DNA from: Streptomyces fildesensis
GTDB taxonomy: Bacteria; Actinomycetota; Actinomycetes; Streptomycetales; Streptomycetaceae
Direction: 5' to 3'
Length of the DNA: 64,000 nucleotides
Assembly (NCBI RefSeq): GCF_016107395.1
Contig: NZ_JAAIKO010000007.1
Location: forward strand, 62,001-126,000
This document shows positions 1-9,948 of the stretch, piece by piece. The notes under the pieces are model-generated. The model did no database searches. It was not told the DNA's origin and saw only the letters and a list, made by a program, of their open reading frames with translations. The position numbers and the translations under genes were made by a program. Position 1 is the stretch's first letter. Each line of letters begins with the position of its first letter.

Positions 1-952
1 CGCCGACGTCGCCGGGGAGCACGCACGGTTGGTAGTCGATGCCGTGGGCGTTGCAGTCGGCCTGGTCGGGCACGGTGCACAGGTCGTAGAAGTGGTCGGA
101 GTCGCCCGCGTTGCCGATCCGGCCCACCATCCACGGGGAGAGCATGTGGAAGGCGCGGTAGACGTCGAGGTACCCGGGCTTTGAGTCGTTGACCCCGGTC
201 CGCCAGTACGTCGGGACGCCGCCCATGACGTAACAGCCCTGGCTCTTGAACCAGTTGACGACGTCGAGGCAGGCCGCCGGGGACCAGGGGTGGTTGTCGT
301 CGGCGAAGCCGAAGCCCCAGATGCCCACGACCGGCTTGCCGTTCTGCCGCGCGTACGCGGCGGAGGACGTCAGCGCCGACATCTTGGCGGTCCAGTCGGC
401 CTTGATCTCCGGCTGCATGTTCGCCCAGCCGCTGACGTCGTACATCACGTAGAACTTGCGGTCGTTGGCCTCCGCGGCAGCCCTGACCTTGACGGCCATC
501 GCGTCGCGGGTGGCGCCCTCGCCGCCGTTCGGGTTGAACCGCTGCAGGGCCGCGGTGTCACAGCCGTTCTGCCGCATCGACAGGAAGTGGGCGTTGACCG
601 TCTGCTGGTCGTAGGAGGAGAAGAGCGTCGCGGGCTGCCCGTTGCCGAGGTTGCCGTAGGCGGTCCGGTAGGCGCCCGTGTAGTCCCGCATGTCGGGCCA
701 TGCCCTGATCGCGTTGTTGGACGGGGACGGCGGCTGGGACCAGTTCTGGCTCCAGTGCCACCAGCCGTTGATGGGCGCTCCGTCACCGGGGGCGGCGAAC
801 CAGCCCTGATAGCCGACGGTGATCTTCCCGACCACGTCTCCTGGAGGGCTCGCGGCAACGGCCGCCGCCCCGAGCGTCCCGGTGGCCGGCAGGGCGCCGA
901 GGGCGACTCCCGCCGTCACCGATCCGATGAACACCCGGCGTGAGATCCCCAT
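1..952 (-). CDS. Secreted GH71/99-like glycosidase, 3' end off the window
   Basis: The gene runs off the left edge; 317 codons are visible. The ATG at 952 is preceded by GGGAGGA at good spacing. The N-terminus MGISRRVFIGSVTAG carries a twin-arginine motif (SRRVFIG) followed by a hydrophobic Ala-rich stretch, so Tat export is expected. The mature part has GYQGWFAAPGDG, a WWHWSQN segment, LQRFNP and MYDVSGW, which are typical of actinobacterial proteins annotated as glycoside hydrolase family 71/99-like. Substrate is not predictable; an alpha-glucan or mannan role would fit the neighbouring alpha-1,3-glucanase, which is divergently transcribed. The family call is from motif recognition only and the C-terminus cannot be judged. 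Confidence 0.75.
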   Translation of the reverse strand, partial: MGISRRVFIGSVTAGVALGALPATGTLGAAAVAASPPGDVVGKITVGYQGWFAAPGDGAPINGWWHWSQNWSQPPSPSNNAIRAWPDMRDYTGAYRTAYGNLGNGQPATLFSSYDQQTVNAHFLSMRQNGCDTAALQRFNPNGGEGATRDAMAVKVRAAAEANDRKFYVMYDVSGWANMQPEIKADWTAKMSALTSSAAYARQNGKPVVGIWGFGFADDNHPWSPAACLDVVNWFKSQGCYVMGGVPTYWRTGVNDSKPGYLDVYRAFHMLSPWMVGRIGNAGDSDHFYDLCTVPDQADCNAHGIDYQPCVLPGDVG

Positions 953-1370
953 GTGGACTCCTCCCGTTGTGCACGGTTGCGCGCCGTTGACCGGTCAGCG
1001 GCAGATCGTAGCCACGGCGAAACACTGCCGCAATAGAGCACGCAGGATGAGCAATATATGTGAAGAGATCTGCAAATTAGGCCCACTTGCAGCTCGCAAC
1101 GGGTGGAGTGCAGCATTCCGTCCAGCGTTTACCCCTCGACCGCCCCACCGGTCCCTGCCGGACCACTCGGTTCCGGACACCCACAAGCCGATCTTGCGGG
1201 GGCGTAGACGTGGCTGTAGCACGTCTGTAACACTCTGCTAACCCAACGCAAATTCATTGCAGAGTGATGTTCATTCCTTACCATTCTCCGCAACTTCGAC
1301 GGCGAGAGCGTGGCCGTGGCCTCACTCGCCCCCCATTCCTGACACTCCGGACGAGAGACAGAGGAACGCA
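953..1370. promoter_or_regulatory. Divergent intergenic region between two secreted glycosidases
   Basis: No convincing coding sequence. It separates the GH71/99-like gene (leftward) from the GH87 gene (rightward) and must hold both promoters. A relatively AT-rich patch at about 1030-1085 and an inverted repeat at 1231-1266 are the only structures seen. Confidence 0.5.
1231..1266. promoter_or_regulatory. Inverted repeat upstream of the GH87 gene, candidate operator
   Basis: CACTCTGC at 1231-1238 is the exact reverse complement of GCAGAGTG at 1259-1266, with 20 nt between. It lies about 105 bp upstream of the GTG start at 1371. It could be an operator with widely spaced half-sites or a hairpin in the 5' leader; no known regulator motif is recognised. 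Confidence 0.35.
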
Positions 1371-4300
1371 GTGAGATCGAAGCGGATACCCAAGCTGGTC
1401 GCGGGCTCGCTCGCGGCCAGTCTGATGCTTCTCGGCGGGCCGGTGCTCCGGGCCGCGGCGGCCGAGGCCGCCCCCAATGTGGCGGCGGGGAAGACGGCCT
1501 CGGCCAGCGCCTCCAGCGGCGGCAGCACGGCCGGAAACCTCAACGACGGTGACCAGTCCACGTACTGGGAGGGCAACGGCAGCGCCCTCCCGCAGTGGGC
1601 GCAGGTCGACCTCGGGCGCAGCAGAACCATTGACCAGGTGACTCTTAAGGTCCCGGCCGGCTGGTCGAGTCGCACCCAGACGCTCGCCGTGCAGGGCAGC
1701 GCGGACGGCACGAGCTACGAGACGATCGTCAGTTCCGCCAAGTACGTCTTCGCTCCCAGCTCCGGCAACGCCGTGAAGATCACGTTCCCGGCGGCCAACA
1801 CCCGTTTCGTCCGCGTCGCCGTCACGGCGAACACCGCCAAGCCGGCCGCTCAGATCTCCGAACTGCAGGTCTCGGAGGCGGCGGCCTCGACCGTCAACCT
1901 CGCCATCTCCAAGACCACCACGGCGAGCAGCTCCAACTCCCCCTACGTGGCGGGCAACGCCAACGACAGCAACCAGGCCAGCTACTGGGAGAGCAACAAC
2001 AACGCCTTCCCGCAGTGGATCCAGGCCGACCTGGGCGCCACCGTCGGCGTGAACCAGCTGGTGCTGAAGCTGCCGGCCGGGTGGGAGACCAGGACCCAGA
2101 CGCTGTCGGTCCAGGGCAGCACCAACGGCTCGTCCTTCACCGACATCGCCGCGTCCAAGGGCTATGTCTTCAATCCGTCCGCCGGTAACACCGTGACGGT
2201 CGACTTCAACACGATCAACACCCGGTACGTACGGCTGAACATCACCGCCAACACCGCCTGGCCCGCGGCCCAGCTGTCCGAGTTCGAGCTGTACGGACCG
2301 ACGACGGGTGACACGCAGGCGCCGACCGCGCCGACGGGCCTGGCCTACACACAGCCGGCGTCCGGCCAGATCAAGCTGACCTGGAACGCCTCGACGGACA
2401 ACGTCGGCGTCACCGGCTACGACGTGTACGCCAACAACGTGCTGCGCACCAGCGTGGCCGGAAACGTACTCACCTACACCGACAGCCAGCCCGACTCCGC
2501 GACCGTGGCCTACTACGTCAAGGCCAAGGACGCGGCCGGCAACGAGTCCGGCAACAGCAACACCGTCACCCGCACGGGGACCGGTGGCGGCGGCTCGAAC
2601 CTGGCGGTCGGCAAGGACATCACCGCCTCGTCCACCATCCAGAACTTCGTCGCCACGAACGCGAACGACAACAACGTGGCGACCTACTGGGAGGCGAACG
2701 GCGGCAGCTACCCGAACACGCTGACCGTCGCACTGGGCTCCAACGCCGACGTCAACTCGGTCGTGGTGAAGCTCAACCCTGACGGCGCCTGGTCGACGCG
2801 CACCCAGACCATCCAGGTCCTCGGACGTGAGCAGAGCTCCTCGACCTTCACCAGCCTGACCTCACCGACCGTCTACACGTTCAACCCGGCCTCGGGCAAC
2901 ACGGTGACGATCCCGGTCGGCGGACGGGTCGCGGACGTCCAGCTCAAGATCACATCCAACTCCGGCGCGGGCGGCGGCCAGGTCGCCGAGTTCCAGGTGA
3001 TCGGCACACCGGCTCCCAACCCGGACCTGACCGTGTCGGCACTCACCGCCTCGCCCGCCTCGCCGGTCGAGACGGACCCGATCACACTGTCCGCGACGGT
3101 CAAGAACATCGGCCCCGCGGCCGCCGGCGCGACCAACGTCAACCTCTACCTCGGCACCACGCTCGCCGGTACCGCGCCGGTGGCCGCACTCGCGGCCGGG
3201 GCGTCCGCCACCGTCTCCGCCAACATCGGCGTACGCAACGCGGGCTCCTACCCGCTGAGCGCCAAGGTCGACGAGGCCAACACGGTCATCGAGCAGAACG
3301 AGGCGAACAACAGCTTCAGCAGCCCGAGCCCGCTGGTCGTCACCCCGGTGGCCAGCTCCGACCTGATCGCGTCGCCCGTCAGCTGGACCCCGGGCAACCC
3401 GGCGGCCGGCAACACGGTGACCTTCTCCGTGGCCATCAAGAACCAGGGCACCGTGGCCTCCGCGAGCGGCGCCCACGGCATCACCCTGACGGTCACCGAC
3501 ACCACGTCCGGATCCGTCGTCAAGACGCTGACCGGGGCGTACAACGGGGCGATCGCGGCCGGCGCCACGGCGAGCCCGGTCAACCTGGGCACGTGGACGG
3601 CCGGCAACGGCAAGTACAGCGTCAAAACCGTCCTGGCCAACGACGCCAACGAGCTGCCGGTCAAGCAGGCCAACAACACCAGCACCCAGTCGCTGTTCGT
3701 CGGACGCGGCGCCAACATGCCGTACGACATGTACGAGGCCGAGGACGGCGTCCTCGGTGGCGGCGCGGCAGTCGTCGGACCGAACCGGACCGTCGGCGAC
3801 GTGGCCGGCGAGGCATCCGGCCGCAAGGCCGTCACCCTGAACTCGACCGGCTCATCCGTCGAGTTCACCACCAAGGCCAGCACCAACACCCTGGTCACCC
3901 GCTTCTCCATCCCGGACGCCGCGGGCGGCGACGGCATCAACTCCACCCTGGACATCTACGTCAACGGCAGCTTCCTCAAGGCCATCGACCTGACGTCCAA
4001 GTACGCCTGGCTGTACGGCAACGAGACAGGTCCCGGCAACTCGCCCGGCGCCGGCGGCCCGCGGCACATCTACGACGAGGCCAACATCATGCTCGGGACG
4101 ACCGTCCCGGCCGGAGCGAAGATCAAGCTCCAGAAGGATGCCGCCAACACCAGCACCTACGCGATCGACTTCATCAACCTCGAGCAGGCCACCGCTATCG
4201 CCAACCCGGACCCCGCCAAGTACACGGTGCCGGCGGGCGTCACGCATCAGGACGTCCAGAACGCGCTCGACAAGGTCCGGATGGACACCACGGGCACCCT

Positions 4301-5384
4301 GGTCGGCGTCTACCTGCCCCCGGGCGAGTACCAGACGGCCAGCAAGTTCCAGGTGTACGGCAAGGCTGTGAAGGTGGTCGGCGCCGGTCCCTGGTTCACC
4401 CGGTTCAACGCGCCCTCGACCCAGGCCAACACCGACATCGGTTTCCGGGCGGAGGCCTCCGCGAACGGCTCCTCGTTCTCGGGCTTCGCCTACTTCGGGA
4501 ACTACACGTCGCGGATCGACGGCCCGGGCAAGGTGTTCGACTTCTCCAACGTCGCCAACATCTCCATCGACAACGTCTGGAACGAGCACACGGTGTGCCT
4601 GTACTGGGGCGCCAACACCGACAACATCTCCATCACGAACAGCCGTATCCGTGACACGTTCGCCGACGGCATCAACATGACGAACGGCAGCACGGACAAC
4701 CACCTCAACAACATCGAGGCCAGGTCGACGGGCGACGACAGCTTCGCGCTCTTCTCCGCCATCGACGCCGGCGGGGCGGACGAGAAGAACAACGTCTTCG
4801 AGAACCTGACGTCGATCCTGACCTGGCGCGCCGCCGGTGTCGCGGTCTACGGCGGCTTCGCCAACACCTTCAGGAACATCTATATCGCCGACACCCTGGT
4901 CTACTCGGGCATCACGATCAGCTCGCTGGACTTCGGCTACCCGATGAACGGCTTCGGCACCGACCCGACCAACCTGCAGAACATCTCGATCGTGCGGGCC
5001 GGCGGGCACTTCTGGGGCAGTCAGGTCTTCCCGGCCATCTGGGTCTTCTCGGCCTCGAAGATCTTCCAGGGCATCCGCGTCAGTGATGTGGACATCGTGG
5101 ATCCGACCTACAGCGGCATCATGTTCCAGACGAACTATGTCGGCGGACAGCCGCAGTTCCCGGTGAAGGACACCATCTTCACCAACATCTCCATCACCGG
5201 CGCCCATAAGAGCGGCGACGCCTTCGACGCCAAGTCCGGCTACGGCATCTGGGCCAATGAACTGCCCGAGCCCGGCCAGGGCCCGGCCGTCGGCACCGTC
5301 ACCTTCAACAACCTTCGGATGAGCGACAACTTCCAGAACATCAAGAACACCACCTCGACCTTCACCATCGTCCAGAACCCGTAA
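1371..5384 (+). CDS. Secreted modular GH87 alpha-1,3-glucanase (mycodextranase family)
   Basis: The protein has 1337 residues from the GTG at 1371 (upstream AGAGG; the upstream in-frame extension lacks signal-peptide character). The N-terminus MRSKRIPKLVAGSLAAS plus a hydrophobic core and AAAAEA is a Sec signal. Approximate domain order: two discoidin/F5-8 type C domains (34-170, 176-310), fibronectin III (315-405), a third discoidin-like module (407-550), CARDB-type Ig-like repeats (550-776), a CBM6/35-like module beginning YEAEDG (783-945), and a right-handed beta-helix (945-1337). D1099 (DGIN) and D1122/D1123 (GDDS) have the 23/24-residue spacing of the three catalytic Asp of GH87 enzymes such as Agl-FH1. 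Expected reaction: endo-hydrolysis of alpha-1,3-glucan in fungal walls or dental-type glucans. Confidence 0.85.
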   Translation: MRSKRIPKLVAGSLAASLMLLGGPVLRAAAAEAAPNVAAGKTASASASSGGSTAGNLNDGDQSTYWEGNGSALPQWAQVDLGRSRTIDQVTLKVPAGWSSRTQTLAVQGSADGTSYETIVSSAKYVFAPSSGNAVKITFPAANTRFVRVAVTANTAKPAAQISELQVSEAAASTVNLAISKTTTASSSNSPYVAGNANDSNQASYWESNNNAFPQWIQADLGATVGVNQLVLKLPAGWETRTQTLSVQGSTNGSSFTDIAASKGYVFNPSAGNTVTVDFNTINTRYVRLNITANTAWPAAQLSEFELYGPTTGDTQAPTAPTGLAYTQPASGQIKLTWNASTDNVGVTGYDVYANNVLRTSVAGNVLTYTDSQPDSATVAYYVKAKDAAGNESGNSNTVTRTGTGGGGSNLAVGKDITASSTIQNFVATNANDNNVATYWEANGGSYPNTLTVALGSNADVNSVVVKLNPDGAWSTRTQTIQVLGREQSSSTFTSLTSPTVYTFNPASGNTVTIPVGGRVADVQLKITSNSGAGGGQVAEFQVIGTPAPNPDLTVSALTASPASPVETDPITLSATVKNIGPAAAGATNVNLYLGTTLAGTAPVAALAAGASATVSANIGVRNAGSYPLSAKVDEANTVIEQNEANNSFSSPSPLVVTPVASSDLIASPVSWTPGNPAAGNTVTFSVAIKNQGTVASASGAHGITLTVTDTTSGSVVKTLTGAYNGAIAAGATASPVNLGTWTAGNGKYSVKTVLANDANELPVKQANNTSTQSLFVGRGANMPYDMYEAEDGVLGGGAAVVGPNRTVGDVAGEASGRKAVTLNSTGSSVEFTTKASTNTLVTRFSIPDAAGGDGINSTLDIYVNGSFLKAIDLTSKYAWLYGNETGPGNSPGAGGPRHIYDEANIMLGTTVPAGAKIKLQKDAANTSTYAIDFINLEQATAIANPDPAKYTVPAGVTHQDVQNALDKVRMDTTGTLVGVYLPPGEYQTASKFQVYGKAVKVVGAGPWFTRFNAPSTQANTDIGFRAEASANGSSFSGFAYFGNYTSRIDGPGKVFDFSNVANISIDNVWNEHTVCLYWGANTDNISITNSRIRDTFADGINMTNGSTDNHLNNIEARSTGDDSFALFSAIDAGGADEKNNVFENLTSILTWRAAGVAVYGGFANTFRNIYIADTLVYSGITISSLDFGYPMNGFGTDPTNLQNISIVRAGGHFWGSQVFPAIWVFSASKIFQGIRVSDVDIVDPTYSGIMFQTNYVGGQPQFPVKDTIFTNISITGAHKSGDAFDAKSGYGIWANELPEPGQGPAVGTVTFNNLRMSDNFQNIKNTTSTFTIVQNP

Positions 5385-5410
5385 GGAGCAGAGAGCCAGT
5401 CAGCTGGACG

Positions 5411-5451
5411 CGAGTGCCGCCGGGAGACCTGACCGCTCCCGGCGGCACTCG
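5411..5451 (+). terminator. Strong GC hairpin after the GH87 gene
   Basis: CGAGTGCCGCCGGGAG (5411-5426) pairs perfectly with 5436-5451 over 16 bp with a 9-nt loop. No T-tract follows, as is usual for Streptomyces terminators. Confidence 0.8.
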
Positions 5452-5542
5452 TGTGTGCGGGTGGGGATGTTGCGGCGATCCGGCCCCGGAGCTGCGGACT
5501 CCGGGGTGACAATGCTGTGATCCACTCTCGAAGGAGCTGACC

Positions 5543-6043
5543 ATGTCGTACCCGGAGCCCCGCTACCTCGGGGACAAGGGTGAGATCAACGCGGTGTTCC
5601 GGCCCTCGGACACCGAGGCGGAACTGACCTCCGCCTCGGGGAACCGCACCCACTACCTCGCGACGCACGCCACCACGGGGGGTGAGTTCGGGCTCTACAA
5701 GGTGGACATGGGCCCGAAGTCGCCCGGCCCGAAGACTCACTTCCACAAGTCGATCTCGGAGTCCTTCTTCGTGCTCTCCGGCGAAGTGGGCCTGTACAAC
5801 GGCGAGAAATGGATCACGGCCGGCGCCGGTGACTTCCTGTACGTCCCGGTCGGCGGGCTGCACGCGTTCAAGAACGACTCCGACGAGCCCTCGTCCATGC
5901 TGCTGCTCTTCTCCCCCGGCGCTCCACGCGAGGAGTACTTCGAGCGGGTCGCGGAGATGGCGCAGCGCGGCGGCCAGGAGTTCGCGGACTTCCTGGTCCG
6001 GCACGACAGTTTCTTCGTCGACGAGGAGGAGCCCACCCGCTAG
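5543..6043 (+). CDS. Cupin domain-containing protein
   Basis: 166 residues from an ATG with a strong AAGGAG ribosome site. It is a single small-barrel cupin: THFHKSISESFFVLSGEVGL contains the HxH...E metal ligands of cupin motif 1, and YVPVGGLHAF supplies the motif 2 histidine. No signal peptide or DNA-binding domain is present, so it is a cytoplasmic metal-binding enzyme or small-molecule binder of unknown substrate. It stands alone between the GH87 terminator and a convergent gene, so context does not narrow the function. Confidence 0.8.
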   Translation: MSYPEPRYLGDKGEINAVFRPSDTEAELTSASGNRTHYLATHATTGGEFGLYKVDMGPKSPGPKTHFHKSISESFFVLSGEVGLYNGEKWITAGAGDFLYVPVGGLHAFKNDSDEPSSMLLLFSPGAPREEYFERVAEMAQRGGQEFADFLVRHDSFFVDEEEPTR

Positions 6044-6067
6044 GGACTGTCCGGCCCTTCGGTGGGA

Positions 6068-6847
6068 TCAGAGCGATTCGAGGCGCCGTTCCGCCGAGTC
6101 GCGGGCCGTGTCCCTGCGGTCGTAGACCTCGCAGACGGGGTGCCGGTCCGGCGTCATGGAGTGGTCCACCTCCCAGAGGCTGATCTCCTCGCCGCCCGGG
6201 AGCAGGAACGCGTGCTCGTACAGGGTCCAGCCGGCGCAGCGCTCTTCGATCATCCTGCTGTTGTTGCCCGCGAACGCTATGTCGTGGCCGACGGCGGAGA
6301 GCACCCGCAGGCGGACCGTTTCGCCGGGGAGGTCGGGGTTGACCGCCCGGCGCAGCAGCCGCACCGCGTGGTCGGCGGAGTCGGCCGCCTCGTACCTCCG
6401 CCGGCGGCGTGTGGCGGAGGGCGTGAAGTGCAGGTCGAACCGGCTCTCCGGCGGGTCCCCGAGAGCACGGCTGTGCTCCAGGTCGCCGAACCGGATGTCC
6501 ACCGCCAGCTCGGCCGAGAGCAGTGCCGGCTCGTCCGCGAACACCTCGTGGACCAGGTGTTCGCGGGGGCCGGTGTCGTGCTCCAGCTCCCAGAGGACCG
6601 GCGTCGTGCCGTCCGGCAGCAGGAAGACATGCCGCAGGGTGCGGCGGCTGAGCAGCCGGCCGGGCTCCCTGCTGCAGCGGTTCGAGACCAGCTCGGTGCG
6701 GTGCACGATGGCGGTGCGCAGCCGTGCGAGCAGTGCCGCGGTGACCGGTGCCGGCCGGCCCGCGCGGGCCAGTAACCCGTCGAGGTGGTCGGACGGGGTC
6801 CGGTCGTTGAAGTCGTCTCGCGGCATGGTGGGTTCCGGGTAGGTCAT
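6068..6847 (-). CDS. DUF6227 family protein
   Basis: 259 residues; start ATG at 6847 with AAGAGGG upstream, and an alternative ATG at 6826. The sequence has two similar halves: each contains a FLLPDG(T/E)...LWE(L/V)(E/D)H segment ending in CEVY or HEVF, and the centre has DSADHAVRLLRRA. This is the layout I recognise for DUF6227, a Streptomyces-restricted family with no known function. No membrane segment or signal is visible. The two internal repeats suggest an old duplication. It converges with the cupin gene, with only 24 bp between the stops. Confidence 0.7.
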   Translation of the reverse strand: MTYPEPTMPRDDFNDRTPSDHLDGLLARAGRPAPVTAALLARLRTAIVHRTELVSNRCSREPGRLLSRRTLRHVFLLPDGTTPVLWELEHDTGPREHLVHEVFADEPALLSAELAVDIRFGDLEHSRALGDPPESRFDLHFTPSATRRRRRYEAADSADHAVRLLRRAVNPDLPGETVRLRVLSAVGHDIAFAGNNSRMIEERCAGWTLYEHAFLLPGGEEISLWEVDHSMTPDRHPVCEVYDRRDTARDSAERRLESL

Positions 6848-7165
6848 GTGGCCCTCTTGATGATCACGTCCCTGCCGTTCAGGCGCTCAGAGTAGTGGTC
6901 CATACACACTCTGTGCCAGTGGTTGTGCGATGTTCGTACCCACTCCGGAGAAGGTCGCGGTCAGGGCGCGCGGTGCCCACCGCATGACGCCGGGTCAGCG
7001 CCCCTCGTTACTGGGCCGATCGTGGGCCGACGCAGGCGGGCGGGTGTTTCTCCCCGCCGTTGCGGTTAGGCCGACCAGCGAAAGGTTAAAGCGTATTAAA
7101 TTACTCATAACGTGACCGTTCCGGCGTGACGCGATCCGCACGGAACGGCCGGGAGAAGGAGCGTC
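6848..7165. promoter_or_regulatory. Divergent promoter region with an AT-rich island
   Basis: No gene is seen. The stretch at about 7083-7110 (GGTTAAAGCGTATTAAATT) is strikingly AT-rich for this genome and lies about 60-80 bp before the ATG at 7166, where a promoter would be expected. No inverted repeat or known operator was recognised. Confidence 0.4.
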
Positions 7166-8419
7166 ATGACGCAAGGGGCGGGCGGACAGATCACGGACCT
7201 TCACGAAACGACGGAGCACGGTGACATCGCCGGTGACGACGTGGCCGCGAACGGTGCCCGCCGACGGCGTCTGCTGCCGTGGAAGCACAAGCGGGATCTG
7301 ACGCCCGCCCAGCTGCGCCGGAGACAGGCCGTCACCCGGGGCAGCCTCGCCGTCGGGCTGGTGTGTGTCGGCACGGTGGGCTGGTCGGTGGGGCAGGCCC
7401 TCACCTACCCGGGCAAGGACAGCGTGATGGCGCGGCTCGCCGAATGGAGCCGCGACCACCGGATGGGCGTGGTGGTCGACAAGCTGGAGGACCTCCAGTA
7501 CCAGCTCGACCCGCCGGAGGTCGGCGGCACGCTGCCGCCCGACGCGCTGGCCCGTATGAAGGCGACCACTCCCGCGACCGCCCATCAACCAGGGCTGCCG
7601 CTGCGCGAGCCGATGGAGCCCGTCGTCAGCCCCGGGCTGCCGGGCGAGGGCGTCTGGCGCGCGGTGGCCAGCTCCCACGGGCTGCCGATCGTGCAGGCGA
7701 CGTATGTCCGCCCCGACGACGCACACACCTCGTACCAGGCGGCGATCGCCTGGATCAGCGCGAAGCACGCGCGCTTCCAGCTCCACCCGGGCTTCCGCGA
7801 GCCGGGCGGGACCTTCTCCGTTCCGCCGACCATTCCCCCTGGCCAGCGCACCGGACTCCTCGCGACCTGGAACGGTGGTTTCCGGGTCACCGACGGCGGG
7901 TCGAACGGCGGCTTCTACCTCAACGGCCGGACCGCCGGCGAACTGCGGGACGGCGCCGCCTCCGAGGTCTTCTACCGCGACGGCTCCATCAGGATCGGTG
8001 TGTGGGGCCGCGACGTCTCCATGACTCCGGATGTCGTCGGCGTCCGGCAGTGCCTGGAGCTGATGGTCGACAGCGGCCAGGTCGTACCGGACATCGGCAA
8101 CGACTCCAAGTGGGGCGTCACCGACCAGAGCAGGATGTACGTGGAGCGGTCCGGTGTGGGGGTCACCTCCTCGGGCGACATCATCATGGTCGTCGGACAG
8201 GCGCTGACCGCCCGCACGCTGGCGGATCTGATGCAGCGGGCCGGCGCGGTCCGTGCCATGCCGCTGGACATGAACCGCGCCTGGCCCTCCTTCATGGCCT
8301 ACAACGGCAGCCGCAACCCGGCCAACCCCACCCCCACCAATCTCCTCGACTTCGAGAACCCGGCGGACCGCTACTACGTCAAGGCGACGCGCGACTTCGT
8401 GGCCGTCTACGGCAGGTAA
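7166..8419 (+). CDS. Membrane-anchored phosphodiester glycosidase (NAGPA) domain protein
   Basis: 417 residues; ATG preceded by AGAAGGAG. A basic cytoplasmic N-terminus (residues 30-55, many Arg/Lys) precedes one membrane segment (about 59-79), giving a type II anchor with an external C-terminal domain. That domain has the NAGPA (phosphodiester N-acetylglucosaminidase-like) layout: WNGGFRVTDGGSNGGFYLNG, then IGVWGRD, RQCLELMVD, and a C-terminal MPLDMNRAWPSF region. The family covers enzymes that remove sugars linked through phosphodiesters, for example on wall polymers, but the substrate here is unknown. It converges with the GH1 gene and is not part of that operon. Confidence 0.8.
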   Translation: MTQGAGGQITDLHETTEHGDIAGDDVAANGARRRRLLPWKHKRDLTPAQLRRRQAVTRGSLAVGLVCVGTVGWSVGQALTYPGKDSVMARLAEWSRDHRMGVVVDKLEDLQYQLDPPEVGGTLPPDALARMKATTPATAHQPGLPLREPMEPVVSPGLPGEGVWRAVASSHGLPIVQATYVRPDDAHTSYQAAIAWISAKHARFQLHPGFREPGGTFSVPPTIPPGQRTGLLATWNGGFRVTDGGSNGGFYLNGRTAGELRDGAASEVFYRDGSIRIGVWGRDVSMTPDVVGVRQCLELMVDSGQVVPDIGNDSKWGVTDQSRMYVERSGVGVTSSGDIIMVVGQALTARTLADLMQRAGAVRAMPLDMNRAWPSFMAYNGSRNPANPTPTNLLDFENPADRYYVKATRDFVAVYGR

Positions 8420-8444
8420 CTCACGCCGTCCCGCGCGCCCCGCG

Positions 8445-9875
8445 TCACCGGGCTGCCGGTGCCTCCTCGTCCCCGTCGGCCGGCAGCCCGCCGGCGCGGA
8501 TGACCTCGGCATACCATCGCGCGCTGTCCTTCACGGTGCGCTGCTGGCTGGCGAAGTCGACGTGAACCATGCCGAAACGCTTGCTGTATCCGTACGCCCA
8601 TTCGAAGTTGTCCAGCAGCGACCAGAGGAAGAAGCCGCGGATGTCCGCGCCTTCGGCGATGGCCCGGTGGACAGCGGCGAGGTGGGCACGCAGGTAGGAG
8701 ATGCGCTCCGGGTCGTGGACGTCGCCCGACGGGTCCCGGTAGTCGTCGTACGCGGCGCCGTTCTCCGTGATGAGGATGGGCACGTCGGGCAGTTCGGCGC
8801 GCAGCCGCGTGAGGATCTCGTGCAGCCCGCCCGCGTCCACCGGCCAGTCCATCGCGGTGCGCGGGCCGGGAGCGGCCACGAACCGGGCGTGCTTCTCGGC
8901 CCCCGGCCAGGCCGACGGGATGGCGCTGGTGCCGGCGGCGACGACGGTGGGGGTGTAGTAGTTCAGGCCGAGCGAGTCGAGCGGCCGGGAGATCGCGGCG
9001 AGGTCACCGTCGCGGACGAAGTGCCAGTCGGTGAGCGCGGCCGTGTCGTCGAGCAGGTCCTGGGGGTAGCTGCCGTGGAACACCGGGTCGAGGAAGACCC
9101 GGTTGGCGAGCGCGTCGATACGGCGCGCCGCGTCCAGGTCGGCCGCCGACCGGGTCAGCGGCCGGACCGCGGCGAGGTTGAGCGTGAGGGAGACCTCCGC
9201 CGTCGACGGCAGCAGGTCCCGCAGCACTCCGACGGCCCGGCCGTGCGCGAGGTTCAGGTGGTGCGCGGCGCGCAGCGCGGCGGTGGGCTCGGCGCGGCCG
9301 GGCGCGTGCACGCCCTCCGCGTACCCCAGGAAGGCGCTGCACCAGGGCTCGTTGAGGGTCGTCCAGGTCGGTACCCGGTCGCCGAGGGCGCCGGCGACGA
9401 TCGCCGTGTAGTCGGCGAACCGCTCGGCGGTCTCGCGGACCGGCCAGCCGCCCGCGTCCTCCAGTTCCTGCGGCAGGTCCCAGTGGTAGAGCGTCAGGAC
9501 GGGTCGGATGCCCTTGCCCAGCAGCTCGTCGACGAGGGAGCGGTAGAAGTCCAGGCCCTTCTGCAGGGCGGGGCCGCGCCCGGTGGGCTGGACGCGCGGC
9601 CAGGACACCGACAGCCGGTAGTCGGTCAGGCCGAGGCCGGACATCAGGGCGACGTCCTCCGGCATCCGGTGGAAGTGGTCGGCGGCGATGTCACCGGTGT
9701 CGCCGTTGCGGACCTTGCCGGGGGTGTGGCTGAAGGTGTCCCAGATGGACGGGGTACGGCCGTCCTCCCGAGCCGCGCCTTCGATCTGGTAGGCGGCGGT
9801 GGCCGCGCCCCATCGGAAACCCGGAGGGAAGGTGAGGGCGGTGGCGGCTTCCGGGCGCGCGTCGATGGCGGTCAT
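8445..9875 (-). CDS. bglC: GH1 beta-glucosidase
   Basis: 476 residues, a normal GH1 length. The acid/base motif TLNEP (Glu176) and the nucleophile motif ILITENG (Glu371) are both present, as is the N-terminal [14 protein letters not shown] signature. There is no signal peptide, so it would hydrolyse imported cellobiose or other beta-glucosides in the cytoplasm. It is the last gene of a cebEFG-bglC-like operon, 73 bp after the second permease gene, which is the classical order in Streptomyces. The start at 9875 has a GGAG at somewhat long spacing. The bglC name rests on synteny and family; substrate preference is not proven. Confidence 0.85.
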   Translation of the reverse strand: MTAIDARPEAATALTFPPGFRWGAATAAYQIEGAAREDGRTPSIWDTFSHTPGKVRNGDTGDIAADHFHRMPEDVALMSGLGLTDYRLSVSWPRVQPTGRGPALQKGLDFYRSLVDELLGKGIRPVLTLYHWDLPQELEDAGGWPVRETAERFADYTAIVAGALGDRVPTWTTLNEPWCSAFLGYAEGVHAPGRAEPTAALRAAHHLNLAHGRAVGVLRDLLPSTAEVSLTLNLAAVRPLTRSAADLDAARRIDALANRVFLDPVFHGSYPQDLLDDTAALTDWHFVRDGDLAAISRPLDSLGLNYYTPTVVAAGTSAIPSAWPGAEKHARFVAAPGPRTAMDWPVDAGGLHEILTRLRAELPDVPILITENGAAYDDYRDPSGDVHDPERISYLRAHLAAVHRAIAEGADIRGFFLWSLLDNFEWAYGYSKRFGMVHVDFASQQRTVKDSARWYAEVIRAGGLPADGDEEAPAAR

Positions 9876-9948
9876 CAGGAAAGACTCCCAACACGGTCGT
9901 AAGGATTCGGGGTGGTGGCACGGAGCGGAGGGCGGGGCGGCGGGCGGC

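Noticed and set aside
2862..3476. Long open frames on the strand opposite the GH87 gene (also 3852-5207)
   Set aside because: They are antisense shadows in GC-rich coding DNA with Arg/Gly/Val-dominated sequence and no ribosome sites.
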